From Hyphomicrobiales bacterium (GTDB taxonomy: Bacteria; Pseudomonadota; Alphaproteobacteria; Rhizobiales; Beijerinckiaceae): 49,251 nt of DNA. Each line of letters begins with the position of its first letter. Position 1 is the first letter of the stretch. A model generated the notes under the pieces. That model worked only from the letters and a program-made list of their open reading frames with translations, searched no databases and was not told the DNA's origin. The stretch lies in contig JAFBAS010000133.1 in the NCBI GenBank assembly GCA_019247605.1, positions 1 to 49,251 on the forward strand, in the 5' to 3' direction. Positions 42,592 to 49,251 of this stretch are shown here, piece after piece. The position numbers and the translations under genes were made by a program.

Positions 42592-43407
42592 ATGCACAAG
42601 CTTTCGACCGCGACACTGCCGCTCGCCCTTGCCCTGTTGGTAGCTCCGACGTGCGGATCGAGCCAGACCTCGGACACCAGGCAAACCGGCAATGGCCAAG
42701 CCGAGCGCGTGGCCTGTCCCGTGCCGCACGAGGCGTTGGAGGACGCGCTCAAGAAAAGCGTGAAGCCGGCCGGCGGCCCAAGCAATGGGGGGTTCGACAA
42801 CAATGAATGGGCCGCCATCGTCAATCGCGAAGGCAAGGTCTGCGCTATGGCCCGCAGCGGCAAGAATGTTGATGACCAGTGGCCTGGAAGCCGGGCCATC
42901 GCCGCCGAAAAAGCGAACACGGCCAACGCGTTCAGCCTGGCCACCAAAGCCATGGCAAGTGCGAACCTCTATGCCGCGGCGCAACCGGGCGGCTTCTTGT
43001 TCGGAGCCGGCGCGACCAACCCGCCGGTGCCCGAGACTCTGTACGCCGGTGATCCAAACCAGTTCGGGACTGAGCAGGATCCCATAATCGGAAAGCCCTC
43101 GGGTGGGGTGATCGTTTTCGGTGGCGGGCTCGCGCTGTACGACGGGAATGGCAGGATCGCAGGCGCGATTGGCGCAAGCGGGGACACGGCATGTGCCGAT
43201 CACAATGTTGCGTGGCGCATTCGCCATTCGCTCGGCCTCGACCACGTACCGGCCGGCGTCAGCCCCAACATGAAGGACGCGATCATTTATGACATTGGGC
43301 CGAACGGGAAAAGCGCGTCCGGATTCGGTCATCCGAAATGCGTCGGACGCGAGGCGCAGATCGCGGTCGATCTGGGTGCTGGCGTGAGCAGCGATGAGGT
43401 GCGCTGA
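42592..43407 (+). CDS. Exported GlcG/HbpS-family (DUF336) protein
   Basis: It has 271 residues. The signal peptide MHKLSTATLPLALALLVAPT precedes a GlcG/HbpS-like domain (NREGKVCAMARSG, AIAAEKANTANAFS, GGVIVFGGGLALYD, GASGDTACADHNVAWRIRHS). HbpS relatives bind heme, and GlcG genes often sit beside alcohol or glycolate oxidation genes. It is the first of a run of plus-strand genes leading to the quinoprotein dehydrogenase 110 bases on. The frame is open upstream from 42400, but the signal peptide shows the true start. A heme or redox role in this cluster is inferred. Confidence 0.78.
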   Translation: MHKLSTATLPLALALLVAPTCGSSQTSDTRQTGNGQAERVACPVPHEALEDALKKSVKPAGGPSNGGFDNNEWAAIVNREGKVCAMARSGKNVDDQWPGSRAIAAEKANTANAFSLATKAMASANLYAAAQPGGFLFGAGATNPPVPETLYAGDPNQFGTEQDPIIGKPSGGVIVFGGGLALYDGNGRIAGAIGASGDTACADHNVAWRIRHSLGLDHVPAGVSPNMKDAIIYDIGPNGKSASGFGHPKCVGREAQIAVDLGAGVSSDEVR

Positions 43408-43517
43408 CCGCTCCTGCGGCAGGATGACGCGGGGTTTCCTCAACCCGTCCGGGAACTCACACCGGCTGGGATGATTGCCGGATAAGCGGTTCGGCGTGGC
43501 CACAAGGAGCGGAGCCC

Positions 43518-45467
43518 TTGGCAAGTTGCGCGCTTCGGCGGCACCTTTCTAATTACCTCGCTTGCGCCGTCGGCCTTCTTGCCCTCGCGATCACTCACGC
43601 GGGTTCAGCGCAGACGGGGGTAAATGGACCCTCAGGCGAGCTTTCCAGCCGTATGCAAGACCCGAACCAATGGGTCATGCCATCACGCGATTATGCCAAT
43701 ACGCGCTTCAGCCCCCTCGACCAAATCAACACCACGAACGCGAATAGGCTTCAACCGGCTTGGACCTTCTCGATCGGCGCCGATCGGGGGCAAGAGGCGG
43801 CGCCGATTGTAGTGGACGACACGATGTACGTCGTGGGCCCTTATGCCGGACCCTTCCCGAACCGGGTCTTTGCGCTCGACGCCACATCAGGCGAGCTCAA
43901 ATGGAGTTATGCCCCCAAGCCGGAGCCGGCTGCGGCGGGCGTTGCATGTTGCGACGTGGTCAATCGTGGCCTCGCCTACGACAATGGAAAAGTGTTTCTG
44001 AACACGCTGGATGATCACACGGTCGCCATCGACGCCAAGACCGGCAAGGAGCTTTGGCACACAAAGCTTGGCGAGATCAATCAGGGCGAGACGATCACCA
44101 TGGCACCCATCGTGGTGCGCAAAAAGGTCATCGTCGGCAATAGCGGTGGCGAACTCGGGGTGCGCGGTTGGCTGACCGCCCTCGACGAGGATAGCGGCCG
44201 GATCGTGTGGCGCGCTTATGGGACCGGCCCCGATAAGGACGTTCTCATCGGCGATGATTTCGAGCCCTTCTACAAGGATCTCAGGGGCAGGGATCTGGGT
44301 GTCAAGACTTGGCCTGCTGACCGCTGGCAGAACGGCGGCGCGACCGCCTGGGGCTGGGTGTCGTACGATCCGGAGCTCAACCTCTTGTATTATGGCACCG
44401 CCAATCCAAGCCCGTGGAATTCCAATCAGCGTGATGGCGACAATTTGTGGTCGGCCACCATCTTCGCGCGCGATGCCGATACGGGGCACGCGAAATGGGC
44501 CTATCAGCTCAACCCGCACGATGAGTTCGATCATGATGAGATCAACGAGAACCTGCTCGTCGATCTTCCCGTTGGCGGCAAGCCGCGCAAGGTTCTCATT
44601 CACCCTGGCCGCAATGGCTACATGTATGTGATCGACCGCCAAACGGGAGAAGTATTGTCGGCCGACGCTTATGATCCTCCGATCACGGCCTCGAAGGGCG
44701 TCGACCTCGAGACGGGACGGCTCATCCCGAACGATGAAAAGACTCTCCTTCTCGGCAAGACCATCGAGGATATTTGCCCGGCCGCGCCCGGCGCCAAGGA
44801 TTGGCAGCCCACGGCATGGTCACCCCAAACCCATCTCCTTTACGTTCCCCATCAGCATCTGTGCATGAGCATGAAGACATCAGAGGCGGGCTATATCGCG
44901 GGCACGCCTTTCGTGGGGGCCTCGGTCGACATGTATGCGGGCCATGGCGGCTATCGCGGCGAGTTCATGGCTTGGGATCCGGTCGCGCGCAAACGGGTTT
45001 GGGAAATCCACGAGAATCTGCCGGTCTGGAGCGGCGCTCTGGTCACCGCCGGCGATGTTGCTTTCTACGGCACCATGGACCGCCTCTTCAAAGCCGTGGA
45101 CGCGCGCACCGGCAAGCTGCTCTGGCAATTTCGCGCCGGCTCGGGATTGATCGGCCAACCGATCTCCTACAAAGGCTCTGACGGCCAGCAATATGTTGCG
45201 ATCCTGTCAGGCGTCGGGGGTTGGCCGGGCGTGATCGCCAATGCGGAAATCGATGCACGCGTGCGCAACGCCGCGCTCGGCTTCGTCGGCGCGACCCAGG
45301 ATCTGCCCTTCTATACCGTGGGCGGCAGTGAGCTCCTCGTCTTCCGGCTCGGTGAGGCGGCCAGGGACGCGGCGCAAGGGGAACAGGGGCAGGCAGTCGG
45401 ACGAACAGGAGGTGAGCCGCAAAAGCAAGCTCCTGCGCGGGGAGATAGTGATGCGCAGCCTCATTGA
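43518..45467 (+). CDS. PQQ-dependent alcohol dehydrogenase, predicted lanthanide type (XoxF-like, DHD motif)
   Basis: This periplasmic quinoprotein oxidises alcohols and passes electrons to a c-type cytochrome. It has 649 residues from TTG 43518 (AAGGAGCGGAG upstream) and a signal peptide ending near GSA. Seen: eight-bladed propeller repeats, the vicinal pair Cys144-Cys145 (GVACCDVVNRG), metal Glu212 in GGELGVRG, Asn296 in ANPSPWN, Arg365, and Asp338-His339-Asp340 in PHDEFDHDEIN. Asp338 is the expected catalytic base. The extra Asp340 corresponds to the residue that marks lanthanide-dependent (DYD) enzymes where MxaF has Ala. His in the middle is unusual. A polar 35-residue tail overlaps the next gene by 17 bases. 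Substrate range is unknown. Confidence 0.9.
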   Translation: MASCALRRHLSNYLACAVGLLALAITHAGSAQTGVNGPSGELSSRMQDPNQWVMPSRDYANTRFSPLDQINTTNANRLQPAWTFSIGADRGQEAAPIVVDDTMYVVGPYAGPFPNRVFALDATSGELKWSYAPKPEPAAAGVACCDVVNRGLAYDNGKVFLNTLDDHTVAIDAKTGKELWHTKLGEINQGETITMAPIVVRKKVIVGNSGGELGVRGWLTALDEDSGRIVWRAYGTGPDKDVLIGDDFEPFYKDLRGRDLGVKTWPADRWQNGGATAWGWVSYDPELNLLYYGTANPSPWNSNQRDGDNLWSATIFARDADTGHAKWAYQLNPHDEFDHDEINENLLVDLPVGGKPRKVLIHPGRNGYMYVIDRQTGEVLSADAYDPPITASKGVDLETGRLIPNDEKTLLLGKTIEDICPAAPGAKDWQPTAWSPQTHLLYVPHQHLCMSMKTSEAGYIAGTPFVGASVDMYAGHGGYRGEFMAWDPVARKRVWEIHENLPVWSGALVTAGDVAFYGTMDRLFKAVDARTGKLLWQFRAGSGLIGQPISYKGSDGQQYVAILSGVGGWPGVIANAEIDARVRNAALGFVGATQDLPFYTVGGSELLVFRLGEAARDAAQGEQGQAVGRTGGEPQKQAPARGDSDAQPH

Positions 45468-46338
45468 ATGCGTAAGCGTGATTTGCTTGTTACTCGCCGT
45501 CGGCGGCTTCGTTCACGCTGACGCCAACGCCGATCACGAGACACTTCGCGTTTGCGGCGATCCCAACAATCTACCCTTTTCGAACGAGACGGGTGCCGGT
45601 TTCGAGAACAGGCTCGCCGAACTCGTTGCTCAAAAGCTCGGAATGAAACTCAGATATACTTGGTGGGCCCAGCGACGGGGGTTTGTGAGTCACACGCTGA
45701 AAGCGGGCGCTTGTGACGTGATCATGGGTGTGCCTGCCGGCTACGGTCCGGTTGAGACCACCCTGCCCTATTACCGCTCGACCTATGTCTTCGTTTCGCG
45801 TGTCGATCGCAAGCTCGACATCTCATCTATCGAGGATGCGCGTTTGCGAGAGCTCAAGATTGGCGTTCACCTTCTCGGCAATGAAGGCACGAATACGCCG
45901 CCCGCCCATGCGCTCGGCGAGGAGGGTATGACCGGCAATGTCGTCGGCTTCACGATCTATGGCGATTATCGCAAACCGAATCCGCCGGCCCGCCTTATCG
46001 AAGCGGTTGAAACTGGGGAGATTGATCTCGCGGCCGCTTGGGGACCGCTCGCCGGATTCGCGGCCAAGCAATCAGCAATTGCACTCAGCTTGATGCCCAT
46101 CCGCGACATGGAACGGTTTGCGCCGCTGCGGGCTGAGTTCGACATCGCCATGGGCGTGCGCCACGGCGACGATGCGCTGCGCGACAAGCTCGACACCGTC
46201 ATTGCCGAGAACCGAACTGAGTTCGAAACGATCCTCCGCGATTTTGGTGTGCCGCTCATTCCGCTTTCGGATGAGGCCGTACTCGCGAGACTAGGAGAGG
46301 CGCATGGTCGGAAATCACCGATCCGCGGCGATCCCTGA
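45451..46338 (+). CDS. xoxJ: Quinoprotein-dehydrogenase-associated periplasmic binding protein (MoxJ/XoxJ-like)
   Basis: It has 295 residues and a signal peptide (MRSLIECVSVICLLLAVGG..., cleavage near VHA). It belongs to the type II binding-protein branch found next to PQQ methanol dehydrogenases. Seen: LRVCGDPNNLPFSNETGAGF, YTWWAQRRGFV and MGVPAGYGPVETTLPYYRST, all typical of MoxJ/XoxJ. These proteins are thought to help activate or assemble the dehydrogenase. The ATG at 45451 overlaps the dehydrogenase gene by 17 bases and follows GGGGAGAT, so the two are coupled. It overlaps the next gene by 35 bases. Confidence 0.88.
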   Translation: MRSLIECVSVICLLLAVGGFVHADANADHETLRVCGDPNNLPFSNETGAGFENRLAELVAQKLGMKLRYTWWAQRRGFVSHTLKAGACDVIMGVPAGYGPVETTLPYYRSTYVFVSRVDRKLDISSIEDARLRELKIGVHLLGNEGTNTPPAHALGEEGMTGNVVGFTIYGDYRKPNPPARLIEAVETGEIDLAAAWGPLAGFAAKQSAIALSLMPIRDMERFAPLRAEFDIAMGVRHGDDALRDKLDTVIAENRTEFETILRDFGVPLIPLSDEAVLARLGEAHGRKSPIRGDP

Positions 46339-46957
46339 CCGCCAACGCGGCACGCTGGCGTTGTCGCGTCTCGCGATCGCGATCGCGATGCTGGTCGGCA
46401 CGGGCAGTTTTTCTCGGGCCCAGCAGCCGGAAGGTGCGATTTCACCGCCCCCGGTCCCGCAGTCTCGAACGTCCGGAAACGCTCCGCGAGGAATGCTGGA
46501 AGTTCCCGTGTCCCATTTGTTTCCGGGCGGCGTGCCGAACGCGCCCGATTTGCAAAATCCGAATGAGGGAGATCCACAATCAGCCACGAGAGGCATGAAG
46601 TATTTCGCGAACCTGAACTGCATCGGTTGTCATGCTGACAATGGCGGAGGCGGCATGGGTCCCGCGCTCAGCAACCGCACATTCATCTACGGATCCGCAC
46701 CCGCGAGCATCTTTCTTACGATTTATCAGGGTCGCCCGAATGGCATGCCGAGCTGGGGCGGCGTGCTTCCGGCATCAGTGATCTGGGACCTGGTCACTTA
46801 TATCGGGAAGCTCAGCAACGCGCCAGGCTCTGAATGGGGCACGACTTTTTCGCGTTCTCCCCTGTCCCCAAACCTCGAGCAGGTGCCGACCGAGCATATC
46901 ACCACGGACGACCCCTGGATGCACACGGAAAAATTCACCTCGGGCCAGAAGCCCTGA
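46304..46957 (+). CDS. xoxG: Periplasmic cytochrome c, electron acceptor of the quinoprotein (XoxG-like)
   Basis: This is a monoheme class I c-type cytochrome of 217 residues. A signal-like N-terminus (LAIAIAMLVGTGSFSRAQ) precedes the heme motif CIGCH (106-110). Met148 in GRPNGMPSWGG is the likely sixth ligand. XoxG/cL-type cytochromes take electrons from the adjacent PQQ dehydrogenase. A cytochrome c oxidase encoded directly downstream makes the onward step clear. The gene overlaps xoxJ by 35 bases; 28 bases separate it from the oxidase subunit II gene. Confidence 0.85.
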   Translation: MVGNHRSAAIPDRQRGTLALSRLAIAIAMLVGTGSFSRAQQPEGAISPPPVPQSRTSGNAPRGMLEVPVSHLFPGGVPNAPDLQNPNEGDPQSATRGMKYFANLNCIGCHADNGGGGMGPALSNRTFIYGSAPASIFLTIYQGRPNGMPSWGGVLPASVIWDLVTYIGKLSNAPGSEWGTTFSRSPLSPNLEQVPTEHITTDDPWMHTEKFTSGQKP

Positions 46958-46985
46958 GCCTCGCAGCAACGGTCTTGGGTCAGTC

Positions 46986-48035
46986 ATGACGCGCGTCCAT
47001 CTCGCCCATCGGACTAGGCAGATAATCGTTTGCTCATTGGCGCTTCTGTTCGCAATCATAACGGATAGCACATGCGACGCTGCGGCGCCTTTGAGTTATC
47101 TCACCGCCAGCGGCTTTCGCTCACGACATATTGCGGCACTCACCTGGGCCTTGATGATCGTCTCGATCGTTGTCGTGATCGTCATCGTCGCATTGCTGAT
47201 CGAGGGCTTGCGGCGCGGGTTTGCCCGGGGACCCTTCCCGCCGGGCGCTCAGATACCCGTCGCCCGCCCGCCCGGTGCCTCCTGGATCTACGTCGGTGTC
47301 GGCCTCAGCACCGTGGTGCTCTTCGTAATGGCGACATGGACGATGATCACCTTGGCGCATGTCGCCAATCCGCCTCGATCAGATGCCCCGTTGAGGATTG
47401 AGGTCACCGGCCATCAATGGTGGTGGGAGGTGCGCTATCTGAGCCCTGATCCCTCTCGCGAGTTCAGTACGGCTAACGAGATCCACGTTCCGCTCGGGCG
47501 AGCGGTGGAGGTCGATCTGCGCGGCGTCGATGTGATCCATTCCTTCTGGGTGCCGGCACTGATGGGAAAAACAGACGTGATCCCCGGCCAAGAAAACCGC
47601 ACCTGGATCGAGGCCGACAAGCCCGGTGTCTATCGCGGCCAATGTGGAGAATATTGCGGCGAGCAACATGCACATATGGGATTTGAGGTGATCGCCTCCT
47701 CTCCCGATGAGTTCGAGAAATGGTGGAATGCCCAGCTTGCGGGTCAGCCATCATTGCTCCCGGCGCTGTCTGACGCACAAAACACCTTCATCGCCAAATG
47801 CGGACTTTGTCACACCGTGCGTGGCACCCGCGCCGGCGGACATCTGGGGCCCGACCTCACGCATCTGACCAGCCGGCGCTCGATCGGGGCTGCCGCGCTT
47901 CCCAACACGCAAGGATACCGCTCTGCCTGGGTCGCCGATCCGCAGCACGTGAAGCCGGGGAACTACATGCCGAGGCTCGAGCTTTCCGGCCCCGAGCTCA
48001 ACGCCATCTCGGTCTATCTCGACACCCTCAGCTAG
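46986..48035 (+). CDS. coxB: Cytochrome c oxidase subunit II with fused C-terminal cytochrome c (caa3 type)
   Basis: This subunit carries electrons from cytochrome c to subunit I through the binuclear CuA centre. It has 349 residues and two N-terminal membrane segments after the leader (about 48-72 and 99-122). Seen: the aromatic patch TGHQWWWEVRY, His185 in VIHSFW, and the CuA motif C220-x-E-x-C224-x3-H228-x2-M231 (CGEYCGEQHAHM). A fused cytochrome domain with CGLCH (272-276) and a NYMPRL Met follows. The extra heme domain makes it caa3-like. The subunit I gene follows after ten bases. It is probably dedicated to the alcohol-oxidation chain encoded in the same direction. Confidence 0.93.
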   Translation: MTRVHLAHRTRQIIVCSLALLFAIITDSTCDAAAPLSYLTASGFRSRHIAALTWALMIVSIVVVIVIVALLIEGLRRGFARGPFPPGAQIPVARPPGASWIYVGVGLSTVVLFVMATWTMITLAHVANPPRSDAPLRIEVTGHQWWWEVRYLSPDPSREFSTANEIHVPLGRAVEVDLRGVDVIHSFWVPALMGKTDVIPGQENRTWIEADKPGVYRGQCGEYCGEQHAHMGFEVIASSPDEFEKWWNAQLAGQPSLLPALSDAQNTFIAKCGLCHTVRGTRAGGHLGPDLTHLTSRRSIGAAALPNTQGYRSAWVADPQHVKPGNYMPRLELSGPELNAISVYLDTLS

Positions 48036-48045
48036 GGACGCGCAG

Positions 48046-49251
48046 ATGACCACGACAGAAGTCGACCGCGTTCCGGAATTGGCTCGGCGCGATTATGACT
48101 CTCCTCTTGCCTCGAAGCTCGAGGAGCTTTGGAAAACCAAGCCCGGACTGATCGGCTGGCTGGCCTCGGTCGATCACAAGGAGATCGGGCTTCGCTACAT
48201 CGTGACCGCGTTCGCTTTCCTCATGGTCGGCGGCATCGAAGCGCTCATCTTTCGCGTTCAGCTCGCCTGGCCGAACCAGCATCTCCTCACGCCCTCGCAA
48301 TACGACCAGCTCTTCTCGATGCATGGCGCAACCATGATTCTCTGGTACGCCTTTCCGGTACTCACCGGCTTCAGCGTTTATCTCCAGCCACTCGTGCTCG
48401 GCACGCGCGATATGGCAATGCCCCGGCTCAATGCCTTCACCTATTGGGTCTACCTGTTTTCCGGCATTTACCTCTATGCGGGCCTGGCGCTCGGCTCGGC
48501 TCCGAATGCCGGCTGGTTCAATTACGTACCTTACGCGTCGCGCCCCTACAACCCAGGCCTCAACATCGATTTCTACGCGCTCTCGAACATTCTGCTCGGC
48601 ATCTCGACGACGCTCGGCTCGCTGAATTTCGTGGTCACGATCCTGCACCAGCGTGCTTCGGGCATGTCGATCAACCGCATGCCCATCTTGAGCTGGGGGA
48701 CGCTCACCATCTCGGTCGGAAATCTCTTCGCCATGCCGAGCGTCACGTTGGCCTTCTTCCTCTTGTGGATGGACAGACAGTTCGGAACGCATTTTTACGA
48801 CCCACCCATCGGACAACCGCTTCTTTGGCAGCACCTGTTCTGGATGTGGGGGCATCCTTGGGTCTACGTCATCGTGCTCCCCGCGCTCAGCATGGTCTCC
48901 GAAGCGCTCCCAGTGCTGTGCCGGCGTCCGCTCGTCGGCTACACCGCGGTAGCGCTCGCGACCGTGCTTACCATGGTGCTCGGCTTCGGCGTCTGGCTGC
49001 ACCACATGTTCGCGACCGGATTGCCGAACATCGCGCTCGCCTTCTTCAGCGCCGTCTCGCTTTTCATCGTGATTCCGAGCGCCGTGTCCAATTTTGCGTG
49101 GCTGGCGACCATCTGGACCGGCAGGCCCATATTCAACACCGCCTTCATGTTCTTCGCCGGCTTCATCGTGGTGTTCGTGGTCGGGGGCGTCTCGGGCTTC
49201 ATGACGGGCTCGGTACCGGCCGATTGGCAACTCACGGACACCTATTTCATC
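48046..49251 (+). CDS. coxA: Cytochrome c oxidase subunit I, N-terminal part (divergent proton channels; cut by window edge)
   Basis: This is the catalytic heme-copper oxidase subunit; 402 codons are visible from ATG 48046. Metal ligands are present: His93 (MHG, low-spin heme), His270 (CuB, with cross-link Tyr274 in GHPWVY), and His319-His320 (CuB). Canonical A-type channel residues differ. The Glu of GHPEVY is Trp272, the K-channel Lys (usual VPTGIKVF) is Ser348, and the first Asn of the D-channel is Val111. Asp122 and Asn129 remain. Oxygen reduction should still work; pumping is doubtful or uses another path. Ligands near the C-terminus lie beyond the window. Confidence 0.9.
   Translation, partial: MTTTEVDRVPELARRDYDSPLASKLEELWKTKPGLIGWLASVDHKEIGLRYIVTAFAFLMVGGIEALIFRVQLAWPNQHLLTPSQYDQLFSMHGATMILWYAFPVLTGFSVYLQPLVLGTRDMAMPRLNAFTYWVYLFSGIYLYAGLALGSAPNAGWFNYVPYASRPYNPGLNIDFYALSNILLGISTTLGSLNFVVTILHQRASGMSINRMPILSWGTLTISVGNLFAMPSVTLAFFLLWMDRQFGTHFYDPPIGQPLLWQHLFWMWGHPWVYVIVLPALSMVSEALPVLCRRPLVGYTAVALATVLTMVLGFGVWLHHMFATGLPNIALAFFSAVSLFIVIPSAVSNFAWLATIWTGRPIFNTAFMFFAGFIVVFVVGGVSGFMTGSVPADWQLTDTYFI

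Overview
The window is a GC-rich alphaproteobacterial chromosome segment. It probably comes from Hyphomicrobiales (Rhizobiales), perhaps a Beijerinckiaceae-like methylotroph. This is an inference from four things: EcfG-type (GGAAC-N16/17-CGTT) promoters, a XoxF-like quinoprotein locus, Rhizobiales-style dispersed palindromes and a bacterial Ku gene. No rRNA, tRNA, CRISPR array, integrase or transposase gene was seen.

Layout. 0-8 kb: a cut-off zinc alcohol dehydrogenase, an FkbM methyltransferase, prfC, a short inverted-repeat element fused to a dead autotransporter tail, and a large frameshifted autotransporter. 7.9-13 kb: a minus-strand operon for uptake and hydrolysis of a nitrogenous compound (ABC permease, ATPase, binding protein, polysaccharide-deacetylase-family enzyme, amidohydrolase). 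13.2-21.5 kb: a saccharopine-dehydrogenase-like/DUF4166 protein, a GGDEF-EAL protein divergent from an orphan PstS-like binding protein, and a two-gene redox unit (ferredoxin-type reductase plus a cytochrome b561/ethylbenzene-dehydrogenase-like fusion). 21.7-28.4 kb: an RND efflux pump without its outer-membrane channel, an orphan LivK-like binding protein and a ROK/polyphosphate-glucokinase-like kinase.

28.6-42.3 kb is a stress island of small secreted or membrane proteins (poly-His protein, CsbD/DUF883, YqjE-like, DUF3618-like, YidB, GlsB/YeaQ), an SDR oxidoreductase, an isochorismatase-like hydrolase, a GH13 enzyme, Ku and a Ku-coupled unknown protein. Seven EcfG-type promoter sites lie just upstream of genes here. 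One of them is nearly palindromic and can be read in both directions.

42.6-49.25 kb reads as a complete periplasmic alcohol respiratory chain in one direction: a GlcG/HbpS-like protein, a PQQ alcohol dehydrogenase with a predicted lanthanide-type Asp-His-Asp motif, a MoxJ/XoxJ-like binding protein, a XoxG-like cytochrome c, a cytochrome-c-fused oxidase subunit II and oxidase subunit I. Subunit I keeps the visible metal ligands but lacks several canonical proton-channel residues. This cluster is the best candidate for an under-described system. Next come the shared Ku/partner tail motif and the cytochrome b561/EB_dh redox unit.
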